A DNA stretch of 64,000 nucleotides from Hydrangea macrophylla (GCA_033977485.1 CM066998.1:24925501-24989500), one strand, 5' to 3'; shown: positions 1-12,186, counted from the stretch's first letter. Notes: generated from the letters alone by a model not told the origin. Program-made: numbers and translations.

Positions 1-1549
1 TACCTCAAATATGCCACAGCCACCGAGTCAACAAAGTAAACGACCGGGATCGAGTCAGTTCAGTGGTCAAGGTAGTGCAAAAAGGCAGAGTTCAGGAGGA
101 TCACCAGCTAGTATTGGTAGTGGTTCTGGTGGAAATAAACCAAGATGTCAGACTTGTCAGAAATTTCATTGGGGCCGATGCAATCAACTTCCAAATCCAA
201 TCATTTGCAATATTTGCCGACAACCGGGACACATCGCCAGGAACTGTCCAAATCAGAATATAGATATGAGGGGTCGATGTTTCACTTGTAAGGAATTGGG
301 ACATCAAGCTAAGGATTGTCCAACCAAGCATCAGGGAACTTCTGGTTCTGGTTCATATACAGCTAGTGCCATTACACCGAGGACTACTCAACCTCCGAGG
401 AGAGAGCAACGAGAGGCAAGATCATTTCAACTCAGGCTGGGAGATACTGCTTCTGCCGACACTGTTGTCTCAGGTATGGTTCCCATTTGCTCACACCTAG
501 CAAATGTACTTATAGATTCGGGATCCACACATTCATTCGTATCACATCACTTTGCTAAACATCTAGATAAACCATTAGAGTTCCTAAACTATGATTTATC
601 TGTCGCGATACCATTGGGGGCTCTGTTGGTTAGTTCGGGTGTGTTTAGAAAGTGTGAGGTTAATGTGAATGGTAAAGAGCTAACTGTTGATCTGGTACCG
701 ATAGTTATCCAACATTTCGATGTTATATTGGGTATGGATTGGTTAGCAGCTAATCATGCTAATATTGATTGTAACACTAAAGGAGAAGCATTTCGTATTC
801 CGAATCAAGATGAGTTTTATTTTCAAGGTAAGGGTATTGTATCACCACCGTATATTGTGTCAGCTATTGAAGCATGTCGTTTGTTGAAGAAAGGTTGTCG
901 AGGGTTCTTGTGTAGTATTCTGGATACTAGGGGTAATGGTTTAAAACTTGAGGATATTCCGATAGTTAGAGAATTTCCGGATGTCTTTCCAGAAGAATTA
1001 CCCAGTGTGTTAATTGAACGAGAAATTGAATTTGGTATCGATGTTATGCCGGGAACTCAACCAATTTCACGAGCACCATATCGAATGGCACCAGTTGAGT
1101 TGAAAGAGTTGAAGATACAGTTGCAAGAGTTTCTAGACAAAGGTTTTATCCGGCCGAGTGTATCCCCGTGGGGTGCACCGGTATTATTTGTGAAAAAGAA
1201 GGACGGTACAATGCGGATGTGTATTGACTACCGGGAGATCAACAAGGTAACCATCAAGAACAAATACCCATTGCCACGCATTGACGACTTATTCGATCAA
1301 CTTCAAGGGGCTCAGGTATTTTCGAAGGTAGACTTGAGATCGGGATACCACCAATTAAAATTCAAAGCAGAGGATGTAGAGAAGACGGCCTTTAGGACTC
1401 GCTACGGGCACTATGAATTTTTAGTGATGCCGTTTGGGGTTACTAATGCGCCTGCTGCCTTCATGGATTTAATGAATCGTGTGTTCAAGTCGTATTTGGA
1501 TGAATTCGTGATAGTATTCATTGATGACATTCTCATTTACTCAAAGGGG
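1..1549 (+). pseudogene. Ty3 chromovirus gag-pol, 5' part (gag C-terminus, protease, RT palm), broken
   Basis: Open frame that enters from the left of the window, so the gag N-terminus and 5' LTR are missing. In order it shows a CxxC/H motif, two CCHC zinc knuckles ([15 protein letters not shown] near residue 67, [15 protein letters not shown] near 90), an aspartic protease with [11 protein letters not shown] near residue 167, and a reverse transcriptase with [19 protein letters not shown] and the catalytic [10 protein letters not shown]. Homology stops right after YSK at about 1546-1549, where foreign DNA begins; the frame then runs on to a stop at 1636 by chance. Domain order and similarity to the intact element at 46974-51542 place it in the Tekay/Del-like chromoviruses (family knowledge). 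The protein would act in virus-like particles to copy the element RNA; this copy cannot make complete pol. Confidence 0.93.
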
Positions 1550-2303
1550 GACTCTATAAGCTCTCACGAACCGAAGGGAAGAGAGAGATTACAGAGTTAC
1601 CTCCCTATTAGGGACAAGCTATTAAACGAAGTCTAAAAGACGAGTTAATAGCGCAGTCGAGAGTTAGACCGTAGCGAGAACTCGAGAGCCGGAGGTTATA
1701 ACGAAGTCTGAAAGACGAGTATAACCGGAGGATGAGGCCGTAAGGCCGAGCTCCCTACGGGAGGTAACTCTGTAATCTCTATCGACCAAAGGGAGGGAGA
1801 GATTATAGAGTAGGAGGGTAGTGAGCGAAGCGAACGGTCTTTGTCTTTGATCTTTGATTGATAAGAACTAGCAGTTAACAAGCCGAATTGCAGCTAAGAC
1901 TGGTTTAACAAATCTTGTTTTTGTTTCCTGCTTTCTGCTGCTTTCCTTCCTTTTCTTACAGAGCTAGAAGGAGGTCTCTTACCCCTCTTTGTCTAAGAGA
2001 ACCTCCTCCTTTCTTGAGTTACTGAGTTAGACTTATTGTTTAACCAAGGGATTCCATAGTTCATACCCAGTATGGAGCCATGGTTCCTTTAGCATGCTGC
2101 TCCCCTCCCAAACCCTTTCGGCATTGGTTAGGCTACTGTTTTCCTAAGTAAGCAGCGACCGAAGTACTATCGGAGCCACCCGAGTTGCTTCCGTCAATGA
2201 CAGCCGTCTTGTACTTCTATTCTTTTTAATGGTAATTAACCCTTTTATCTTATTCCTACCTCTTCTCAGAATGGTTACTGGACAAGAGCGGGCTGGCTAA
2301 GCT
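1550..2303. other. foreign insertion in RT, organelle-like DNA
   Basis: About 755 bases with no homology to the element separate YSK from the sequence coding EEHEQHL, which resumes at about 2307. Exact edges are uncertain by a few bases. I see no terminal TG/CA, no clear target-site duplication and no long ORF. Phrasing such as gtgagcgaagcgaacgg and the mix of purine-rich runs with hairpins resemble plant mitochondrial intergenic DNA, so a mitochondrial fragment captured during break repair is my best guess. That origin is inferred from style, not a match. Confidence 0.5.
1584..1780. repeat. compound hairpin module inside the insertion
   Basis: A perfect 22-bp inverted repeat (1584-1605 with 1759-1780) encloses a chain of smaller hairpins. 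Two share the same 19-nt loop, acgaagtct(a/g)aaagacgag, which contains its own GTCT/AGAC stem, but have different perfectly paired stems: 1618-1625 with 1645-1652 (GCTATTAA) and 1694-1700 with 1720-1726 (GGTTATA). Others are GAGTT/AACTC (1661-1665, 1679-1683), GGCC-GTAA-GGCC (1736-1747) and CTCCC-TAC-GGGAG (1751-1763). Shared loops on different stems suggest a structured mobile or RNA-like element. No known family is recognised. Confidence 0.7.
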
Positions 2304-4610
2304 GCGGATTCAGAGGAGCATGAACAACATTTGAGACTAGTCTTACAGCGACTTCGAGAGAAACAGTTATTTGGGAAATTGAAGAAGAGTGAGTTTTGGT
2401 TAACAAGTATCACTTTTCTAGGGCACGTGATTTCTAAAGAGGGTATTTCTGTTGACCCACAGAAGATTGAAGCCGTTATGAATTGGTCAAGGCCGACAAA
2501 TATATCCGAGATTCAAAGTTTCTTGGGGCTAGCCGAATATTATAGAAGATTTGTTAAAGACTTCTCTAGAATCGCAACTCCAATGACGAAGCTGATGAGA
2601 AAAGATGTACCATTCGAGTGGAACAAGGAATGTGAAGATTGTTTTGTAGCATTGAAGAAAAAGTTGACTACGGCACCAATACTTACAATTCCAACAGGTA
2701 CTGGGAATTTCAAAATTTATAGCGATGCTTCGCACCAAGGCTTGGGATGTGTGTTAACTCAAGGTGACAAAGTGATAGCTTATGCTTCACGACAATTGAG
2801 ATCTCACGAGAAAAATTACCCGACACATGACTTGGAGTTAGCGGCGGTAACCTTCGCTCTGAAAATTTGGAGACATTATTTATACGGGGAAACTTGTGAA
2901 ATCTTCACCGATCACAAAAGTTTGAAATATTTGTTCACTCAAAGGGATCTTAACATGAGACAAAGAAGGTGGTTGGAACTTATGAAAGATTATGACTTGA
3001 AGATTCAATATCACCCGGGAAAAGCAAATGTAGTTGCCGATGCTTTGAGCCGAAAGTCGTCGGAAAACTTAGCTTATGCCTTAACAGCGCAAGAAGAGCT
3101 GATGAAAGAATTTGAACAATTGGAACTTGAAGTAATTCCTAGAGTCAAGGGTGGTTTAATGGCTGCAATCATGGCACAGCCGAGTTTAATTGGTGAAATC
3201 AAGACTAATCAACTTCTAAATTCAGAATTCAAGAAGATTGTGGATGAATTACCTGAGGGGAGAAGGCCAGAATTCAGTTTCCAAGATGGTGTTCTGAAAT
3301 ACATCAATCGGTTATGTGTTCCTAAAGTTGGTGATTTGAGAGACAAAGTTATGGAAGAAGCCCATAATACAAGATATTTCGTGTATCCGGGAAGTACGAA
3401 AATGTACCGAGATTTGCGAGAAATTTACTGGTGGAGTGGTATGAAGAGAGAGGTCGCAGAATTTGTGTCCAAATGTATGATATGCCAAAAAGTGAAACTG
3501 GAACACCAACAGTCCGGGGGAGAATTACATCCGCTAGAGATACCGGAGTGGAAGTGGGAGCATATTACGATGGATTTTGTATCGGGATTTCCAAAATCTC
3601 AAAAGTCAAATGATAGTATTTGGGTCATTGTTGACCGGTTGACTAAGTCAGCCCATTTCTTACCTATCAAGACCAAAGATCCATCAAAACTTGCAGAGAT
3701 TTATATCAGAGAGATTATACGGCTTCATGGAGCACCGGTGTCGATAGTGTCAGATCGTGACACTCGGTTCGTGTCCAGATTTTGGGAGAGTTTACAGAGG
3801 GCTATGGGGACAACTCTACATTTTAGTACTGCATTCCATCCCCAGACTGATGGTCAATCCGAGAGGGTGATTCAGATTTTAGAAGATATGTTGAGAGTAT
3901 GTGTTATGGATTTTAAAGCTGATTGGGAATCTCATTTGCCGTTGATTGAATTTTCTTATAACAACAGCTTTCAAACTAGCATTGGAATGGCGCCTTATGA
4001 GGCACTATATGGTAGGAAGTGTAGATCGCCGGTTTGTTGGACAGAAGTTGGTGAAAAACAACTTTTGGGGCCGGAGATAGTTTAAATCACTACTGATAAG
4101 ATTCGATTGATTAAACAGCGGTTACAAACGGCTCAGAGTCGTTATAAAAGTTATGCGGATACGGGTAGAAGACCGTTGGAGTTTGAGGTGGGTGACTATG
4201 TATTTTTGAAAGTATCGCCTTCAAAAGGCATAGCACGTTTTGGTAAGCGAGGTAAGCTCAGTCCGAGATATGTTGGACCGTATTTGATTCTTAATTGAGT
4301 TGGGCCATTAGCTTATCGATTAGAACTACCACAAGAATTAGAGAATGTTCATAATGTGTTTCACGTGTCGATGCTTCGGCGTTATGTGCTGGATTCGAAA
4401 CATGTTATCATTCCAGAACCGTTAGAGATTCGGGAAGATTTAACTTACGTGGAACATCCAGTGCAAATTCTTGATAGGAAGGATCAAGTATTGAGGACCA
4501 AAGTGATTCCCTTGGTGATGGTTCAATGGCGAAGCCATTCAGTGGAAGAGGCTACTTGGGAGCGGGAGGATGAGATCTGAGCCAAGTACCCGCATCTCTG
4601 TGATTCTTGA
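2304..4610 (+). pseudogene. Ty3 chromovirus pol, 3' part (RT thumb, RNase H, integrase, chromodomain-like tail)
   Basis: Continuation of the broken gag-pol after the insertion. From about 2307 it shows RT connection sequence ([17 protein letters not shown]), RNase H with [13 protein letters not shown] and [20 protein letters not shown], the integrase zinc region, and an integrase core with [17 protein letters not shown] and [10 protein letters not shown] for the D, D and E residues. The tail has [14 protein letters not shown] and a chromodomain-like end (EEATWEREDE). Three in-frame stops interrupt it: taa at 4083-4085, tga at 4296-4298 and tga at 4578-4580. The frame is otherwise kept between them. 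The stops fit C-to-T changes (two of cga to tga), as expected for a methylated, silenced element. Confidence 0.93.
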
Positions 4611-4640
4611 GGTAAGAGTAAGTTTGGGGACCAAACTCCC

Positions 4641-4657
4641 TTTTAGGGAGGGAGAAA
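4641..4657 (+). promoter_or_regulatory. polypurine tract of the first chromovirus
   Basis: ttttagggagggagaaa lies directly before the 3' LTR start TGTAACACCC. This is the expected position and composition of the plus-strand primer site. Confidence 0.75.
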
Positions 4658-7160
4658 TGTAACACCCGTACTCGGAGAACGGGTTAATTATTGTGTTAAT
4701 ATGCATTAATTAATATAATTAGTGTATAAAATGGATTAAGGGGAGGCTTGGACTCGCCCATGTAAAAAGTGTTCAGAGAGGGACACTAGTTGAAAAGTCC
4801 CCAGTGAGGTGGGACAGGTATTGAAATGGAACCCAGCGAAGGGTAAAATGGTAATTTGCATTTTAAATGATTAAATGCATTTATATGATTACATGATTAT
4901 TTGTTTAAATGCTTTCATATTCTATGATGATACATGTGTTAGCAACTTGTATTAGTTTGGACACCCAAAAAGGGTATAATTGAAGAGAATTTATAATTGA
5001 TAGGTGCGATAGCAACTTCACAAAATATATGGGACCCACGTTGGGACCCATGCGGAACTTAGACAAATACTCATTAGATAATTGGATAGTTAATGGAATG
5101 TTTGGGGGGTTTCATAATGAGAACTTAAGAAATTTAGGGGGTGTAAGTGAAAATAAGGAAATGAGGTCAAGACACCTCATGCCTTAGCATGTGTAGGTGT
5201 CTTGATGAGAGGAGTACTCTCATTATACTGAAATTAAAGCAAAGGAAGAAGAGAGTTCACCGAGAGAGAAGACGGAATCGTCACCGACGACGTTCTTTGC
5301 CGTACCGTCGCCGCCGTTCGCCGGATTCACGATCCGAGACCACTTTCGGACTCGTGGAGGTAAGAGGATCACATGCACGTAAGTTGTTTTCATTTTCGGC
5401 AACGTTTTTCTGGAAACCGTTCTTGATAGACGCTATTTGTTGACCCAAAACTATGTAGGATTTACTTTGGGTAAGAATTGAGCAAGATTTGTGAAGGAAT
5501 TCTTCATTTCTAGCTTGAATTTGGGTAGATCTTGCTAAGGTGAGTTTTCTACACTAAAGAATGGTTGTGTTTGACTATGTTCAATACATCAATGGTGTAG
5601 AGATGATAATTGATGCTTAGGAACCAAGAGAATGATCTTATTTTGTTGGTTACTTATGTTTAGAAATCATGTAGTTACTAAATTGTGAATTTCATGCTAA
5701 TTTTATAGAGGTTATATGTGCCTACATGTGTATGTGCTTATGTGGTATTCAATGAGTCTGGAACAATGATTCATTAGTTGGGAGTAATAAGGGTGGTGAA
5801 GAGGAAGAATCCGAGAAAGGCGGAAGTCCAAGGAATAGAAGTGGCCACGGGACCAAGGGAGGTCCCGGGTCTGAATGAATCATTGAACTGGTGACTCGGC
5901 GATTACAAATATGATTTATATGTCTATTGTTGCATTGCACATGTTAAATATTCAGCCATGTTTAGATTACTCACTAAGCGTAATGCTTAAGAAAATCGTT
6001 TTCTGTTTCTGTTGTGGTAAATAACAACCACCGCAGGTACGGAGCAATATCCGGAGAGGAAATAGCGTGCTCGGGAGTAGGGGAGAGATTTGGGTCTTGT
6101 AAATATGTTCATAACTTGTAATATAATGTAACTAGTGGATTAGTATCCTTAACTTGTGGCTTGGAGACCTAACTCATGTGTTTAATGTCAACATGAAAGA
6201 ACTCATGTAAATTTTCCATGTTAATGTTCATATTGGGTACGTTGTATGTTTGGATCATTCGGACGAGTTCAGATACATGGGTTGTAGACTTTAGTCAGGT
6301 TTCTTTTTGTACCCAAATGTTTTGAATGGTTTATAATCATATTCTGGAGAAGTTATGTAAATGGTGGTTCTTAAAGTTAACTTGGTTTTGATTACTTACT
6401 TAACTCATTTGAAGTTGTATACATTTGTTTTGAAAGAGAGATAAAACCTTGTATAGATTATTAATATGTTTCTCAAAGGTATGCAAAGTTTGAAGAAGTA
6501 TTGAATTGGCTTGAATCCATTCCTAACAAGTTCATGTAAAAGAGTTGTCATGGGTTAATTTGATCCAATTCTAGTTGTGGATATGTGGTACATGCTTGGT
6601 TGATGTTTGAAAATGGGTGAGAATGTTTAATTATGTTTGTGGACATGTTGTGGAAGTTTTGGAGGTGTTCTCAAGTGATTTAGACATGTTTTGGTGGGGT
6701 TTAAACTTGCAAAACAGGTTGGGGGAGTTGCTGCAGAATTTTCTGCAAAAGAGCTCTCTGTCCGGTCAACCGGATATTTTAAAGGTCTCTGTCCGGTCAA
6801 CCGGATATTTTAAAGGTCTCTGTCCGGTTAACCGGATATTTTAAGGTCTCTGTCCGGTCAACCGGACTGGTGTGTTTTCCAAATAACCATGCTTTGTCAT
6901 CATAACTTGAGCTAGGAAGCTCGGATTCGCGAGCCGTTTTCACCGTTGGTTTTTAAATGAAAAGTACTATATTTTGACATTGGGTTTGACTAAAATTTCA
7001 AAATGACCATTTTATCCTTGGGGTTAGTTACATACAAATGAGCTTATAAAAAGTTTAAAATAGAGTTAATTCGGATGTTTCTTTGCAAATTAATGTACGT
7101 GGACTCTTGTGGCATTGTTACACGTGTCCTAATCCGCACGAGGCGGGTTGGGGTATGACA
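4658..7160 (+). repeat. 3' LTR of the first chromovirus, about 2.5 kb
   Basis: Runs from TGTAACACCC after the polypurine tract to GGGGTATGACA at 7160, with canonical TG...CA ends. It holds no gene; the short ORFs at 5189 and 6617 are chance frames within it. A proline/arginine-like run around 5250-5340 and cggcg-rich text resemble the transcribed leader seen in LTRs of this group. The four-copy palindromic array at 6752-6868 lies about 300 bases before the 3' end. The matching 5' LTR would be left of the window. Confidence 0.85.
6752..6868. repeat. four 31-bp repeats each carrying TCCGGTYAACCGGA
   Basis: Dyads start at 6761, 6792, 6823 and 6853, a spacing of 31, 31 and 30 bases. The third is a perfect 14-bp palindrome (TCCGGTTAACCGGA); the others have one central mismatch. 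Each is followed by tattttaaagg and preceded by ctctg. Confidence 0.9.
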
Positions 7161-8507
7161 CCACTTCTATTCCTTGGACTTCCATATTTCTTGGATTCTT
7201 CCTCTTTACCACCCTTATTACTCCCAGCAATGAATCATTTTCCCGGTGCTCATTGTTTACCACATTACCATATAAGCACATAAACATGTAGGCACATATA
7301 AACTTCATAAATTGACATGCAATTCACAATTTAGTAACTACATGTTTTCTAAACATGAATAATCAACACAATAAGAACAATCTTTTGGTTTATAAGCACA
7401 AACTTATCATTGAAGTCTTGAACATAGTTAAACACAACCATCATTTAGTGTATAAAACTCACCTTAGAAAGATCTACTCAAATCAAGCTAGACAAGTGCT
7501 GAATTTACCAAATCCTAGCTCAATTTTCCTTCCAAAGTGAATCCTACAAGTTTTTGGTAGACGGTGTCTCACCGATTAGTGTGAGCTACCAAAATCCAAC
7601 AATTAAAACGTAAATTAACGGTATACGAACGATCGTCTTCACGAGTCCAAAAACGGCTTCGGTTCGCGAATTGGATGAATGGCGGCGACGGAACGGCGAA
7701 AAACGACGTCAGTGACGGTTCCGTCTTCTCTCTCGGTGAGCTTTCTTTTTCTTTTCTTTAATTTCTACAGATTGGAGAGCTTCATCTCCTATTGACACAC
7801 ACACATGAAAGGAGCATGACGTGTCAAGCCTTATTTTATCTCTTTTTCATTTGCACCCCCAGAATTCTTAAGTTCTTATTATGAAATCCCTCAAACATTC
7901 CATTAACTATCCAATTATCTAGATGGGTGTTTGTCTAAGTTCTGTATAGGTCCCAATGTGGGTCCCATATATTTTGTGAAGTTGCTATCGCACCTACTTA
8001 TTATGAATGTTTTTTAATTATACCCTTATTTGGGTGTCCAAGCTATCACCAAATGCTAACACAAATATCATCATATAATATGGAAGCATTTAAACAAATA
8101 TTCATGTAATCATATAAATGCATCTAATCATTTAGACTATAAATTATTTTATCCGGGCCCTTCACTGGGTCCCACTTCATTTACTGTCCCTCCTCACTGG
8201 GGACTTTTTTTTTCCAACTAGTGTCCTTTATTGAACACTTTTCACGGGCGAGTCCAAGCCTCCCCTTATTCCATAATATACACTAATTATACGTAAAATG
8301 CAAATACTTTTATTCAGGATCTTCACTGGGTTCCACTTCCAAACCTATCCCTCCTCATTGGGGACTTTTTTTTTCCAACTAGTGTCCTTTATTGAACACT
8401 TTTCACGGGCGAGTCCAAGCCTCCCCTTATTACATAATATACACTAATTATATTAATTAATGCATATAACATGATGATTAACCCGCTCTCTGGGTACAGG
8501 TGTTACA
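7161..8507 (-). repeat. minus-strand half LTR, same family as 4658-7160
   Basis: On the minus strand it starts at 8507 with TGTAACACCTGTACCC and matches the first about 1.19 kb of the neighbouring LTR in reverse (for example 7161-7260 against 5749-5842). It is cut at 7161, exactly where the plus-strand LTR ends. The simplest reading is that the first chromovirus inserted into an older LTR of its own family; the missing half should lie left of the window, flanked by a copy of ccact. No gene inside. Confidence 0.82.
8191..8456. repeat. 161-bp tandem duplication in the half LTR
   Basis: The stretch containing ccaactagtgtcctttattg, gggcgagtccaagcctcccc and acactaattata occurs twice, offset by 161 bases. 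The copy at 4658-7160 has only one, so the duplication is specific to this insertion. Confidence 0.8.
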
Positions 8508-9200
8508 GAGGTACTGGATTCCACACAATCAAAAGATCGAACTTCGGAAAGTGACTTCAAGCTCAGAAAAGCCTTTTTCCATGCATAAATCCCAGTTTTG
8601 TCAAAATCATCTCTTAGAATTCATATTCACTTAGGGTTATATGAACATGAAGTGTTCTAAATGTAGTATTCTAGGTATCCATAGATTCAATTTCAAAGAA
8701 AAACTCGAAATCGATGTGCATTGAAAAGCAATTTTGGAAAAGAAGTCATTTGATTTCAAAAAGACGACGAAAGTTCCGGAGGGCTTCTAGACCTCAATTG
8801 AACTTTAATTCTCATTTCAAATCTTCCTAGAATATTTTTATACTAAAACTTAACTTGATAGATTTTTAACGGTACGTAAATGAACGATTTCAGACACCAA
8901 AAAGTATTTTTACAAAAATCTGGAAAAGCAGTGCACGTAATTTTTAAAATAGGACATAAGGGCAACTAGAGAATGATGAATAGTAAGTAGCAGGTCCCAT
9001 TTATGGGGTGGTGGGTTCCCCCTAAGCCTCCACCTATATGTTTTCCCCTCCATCAAGCTTTTTGAGTTCCAGAGGCTTCCCACTGCGAGGAAGTTGTCCA
9101 GAAACTGTGTTTAAGCACTGAAATGACCATTTTAACCTATTTCTAACCTCTAAAATCTCTGTTTTAATCCTGAAACTTAAGAGTTAAGTTTTCAAAACTC

Positions 9201-9208
9201 TATATATA
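9201..9208 (+). promoter_or_regulatory. TATA box of the Tat-like 5' LTR
   Basis: ctctatatatagatccc, with the same string at 29446 in the 3' LTR; it is the only strong TATA-like site in this part of the LTR. Transcription would start about 30 bases downstream. Confidence 0.55.
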
Positions 9209-9791
9209 GATCCCATGCATCTCCTATGAGATCATCATGAATCATCTTGGAAGATCCTTAAGTACACTTTGAATATACTTGAAGATATAATCACATATAC
9301 TTTCAATTTGAGAGATTTCTAGAGAGATAGAATAGTGAATTATGAATGGAATTCCCTTTAAACTAATCTCAAGATAATTAGATTAGAGAGTTAGAGAATA
9401 AACTTGACATCAATTGCCTCCTTTAACTTCCACCATGGATGAGTGCTTGAAGAACTTGAAGAACACTTAAAGAAGAAGATCCTTCAAATTAATTATTAAT
9501 ATATAATTGAGAATCCTCCAAGAGGTAAACATCTCAATTTATCTCTAATTCTTACTTTTATATATAGATTTATATTATTTGGATCTAGCTTAGTTTTATT
9601 TTTGTTAGAACACTCGTCTTCTTCTTCTCTTGTTCTTCACACACTCACATAGCTAGATCCAAATCCTCTTTGATTTTGTTGATAATTCATAATTAGAGAT
9701 TGATTTTCACTTTGATTTTCAATTTTGATTTCACTCTTCTATTTTAGTTTAGATCCATGCATACACGAATATATATATATATATCTATTTT

Positions 9792-11865
9792 TGTAGTATC
9801 CTTAAAAAAAAGGGCTTTGTAGTTTCTAAATTTATTAATATTATATCAATAAAAATGGTAGCAATGTAAATAAATAATATAACATGTACATTATAAAGGG
9901 AAAGGGAAGGATACTACGAGAAAATATTTTCTACTATCAATAGTTACATAAAAACCATTAATTTTTTACTAATAGGCTATAATGTTGCGAATATTTCACA
10001 CAGAAATTACTTTTAATTTTTCCTAAAATCTCTCCACCGACCAAGTGAGTGGACCCCTACTTGTCTTATTCTAGACCAATAGTTTATAATTTGTTAGATT
10101 GGGAAAAAAAATGTAGCAGTCATACAACATACACATAACACATATTAAATCAAACATATCAAGGGATTGGGTAAATGCATACAATATATATATGTATATA
10201 TATATTATATTTGGTCAATTAAGTCTAGCCGTACAAGCTAGCAAGAGGTGGCCAAAGCTAGTAATTCCCAGGTGAGATCATTTGGGTTAGTACAACAGAA
10301 GCTTCTCCTATGCCGATAGGTTAGATGTGGCTGGAATAGGTAGGATAAGTATAAAAAGTAAAAATAAAAATAAAATTCCAGCCATATATATCTAGGAGTA
10401 AGAGGTGGCAACATTCTTGGATAAAATTTGTTATACGAAATGATTAGAGAGAGAGAAGAAGCAACCAGTTGGGCAGTATATAAATAGACATTCATATTAG
10501 TACAATACACACTACAGTAAAAAAAAAAAAAGTTCACAGGAGGAGACAAAAAGAAGAAGAAATAATAATAATAAAAAAAAGAAGGCTTTGTAGTTGCTAA
10601 ATCAAGTAAGGATCCTAATACCCAACATCAATATTATTTTCTTGTAGTTCATGGTATGTTTTCTTTTAATTTAATTTAATTTTTTTTTTTTGTTTTGTTT
10701 GGTCAGTAAGTTATGATCAGTAGCTAAGCTTGCAAGTTTATGTACTAAAAATATGTTTTTGGGATTTCTAGGATTGTTTTTTTTTTTTTTTTATAGAAAT
10801 ATCATTAAAAATGAATCAAAAACTTGCAAGAAATAGGGAAATTTCAGAAACAGTATTTTTTTTTTTTTTCCGGCGACCTTCACCGGAGACGACGCCGGAA
10901 CAGTCGCCGGTAGCGGTTGTTCCCGGTTTGGAATGGGATAGTTGTTGTAGTGTGAACAAAAGTATATCTATGCAAATTACTAAATTATCCATCAAACCAT
11001 CCAACCTCGTAGCCCTTACTATCACAATACCGTAGTAGATTTGTATAATAACTCTGTCAGGTTGGTAGATTTTATACTATTACGTTACTGCTTGCTGTAA
11101 ACTTCCTTATGATATTCGAAAATTCTATGAACTGTTCTAATTATTACAAACATCAAAAATGCTATGGATATATTATTCTAAGTTATTATAAATATTTTTA
11201 TTAATAATTGTTAAAGTTAACGCCGAAGCCTTAAATAATGTAAGACTGAGATAGTCAAGTTAGGATGGCTAGGGACTCAGATAGTCCTACAGTTAGTGCA
11301 CTAATATACTTTCGAGCTGGGCTGGTAGATGATATACACCTTTCGAGCTGGGCTGGGGTGCTGTAGCCTTGATATGATAAACATTATGTGCTTGGTTAAC
11401 ATAATCTTTAAAATTGTTTTATTGTGACAGGATTGTAAGACTCAGGTATAATTGGCATATGCAATTGGTAAATGCACTATTAATTTAACTCGTATTGATT
11501 TAAGATATATATGTGTATTAATCCTAACACAATGACTTCTTTCAAAAAAATAAAAATATATCCTTACTGGGCCCACAACTCATTAATTTTATAAATAAAA
11601 AATTACAGGGACAGGGACAGATGGTGAGAATTGAGGAGAATGGCTGCTTAAAGACCAAGATCATCTATTTTATTTTACTTTCCTTTCTGTTTGTAATAAA
11701 AAGCAATGTAATAAGAGGATGTTCTTTTAGGAAGTTGTATTATGAAATATAAGTATTTTATTCTCAGGATTTGGTGATTTAAAATATTAATACCGTCATA
11801 GCTTCATTAATTTCACTATATACCATAACCATATTGGTATCAATAATTAAATTTGGGGCGTGACA
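9792..11865 (+). mobile_element. solo LTR, 2074 bp, duplication atttt
   Basis: Begins TGTAGTATCC at 9792 and ends GGGGCGTGACA at 11865, flanked by atttt at 9787-9791 and 11866-11870. The ending resembles the chromovirus LTRs in this window (ggggcgtgaca at 36293). It has no PBS, polypurine tract or protein, so it is the product of LTR-LTR recombination. Long T and A runs, an accggagacgacgccgg leader-like segment near 10870-10910 and two copies of tttcgagctgggctgg (11310, 11342) lie inside. No gene. Confidence 0.8.
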
Positions 11866-11940
11866 ATTTTGAATTCTATGATGGTTTAGAAGTATGATCT
11901 ATGAGAAGGATGATTCCTATGTTCATACATTTCTCTTGAT

Positions 11941-12186
11941 CGTCTTCTTCTTCTCTTGTTCTTCACACACTCACATAGCTAGATCCAAATCCTCTTTGAT
12001 TTTGTTGATAATTCATAATTAGAGATTGATTTTCACTTTGATTTTCAATTTTGATTTCATTCTTCTATTTTAGTTTAGATCCATGCATACACGAATATAT
12101 ATATATATATATATTTTGAATTCTATGATGGTTTAGAAGTATGATCTATGAGAAGGATGATTCCTATATTCATACATTTCTCTTGA
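11941..12186 (+). repeat. second copy of a tandem duplication in the Tat-like LTR
   Basis: The segment from cgtcttcttcttctcttg to catttctcttgat occurs twice: as 9615-9791 plus 11866-11940 (split by the solo LTR) and again as 11941-12186. The 3' LTR (about 29880-30105) has it once. The duplication therefore arose in this LTR, and the solo LTR landed in its first unit. Confidence 0.8.

Noticed and set aside
1550..2303. Group II intron inside pol
   Set aside because: Ends lack GTGYG and AY, and no catalytic domain V-like hairpin was found near the 3' edge.
10238..10549. 103-aa minus-strand ORF in the solo LTR
   Set aside because: Phe/Tyr-rich low-complexity frame over A-rich DNA, no homology recognised.
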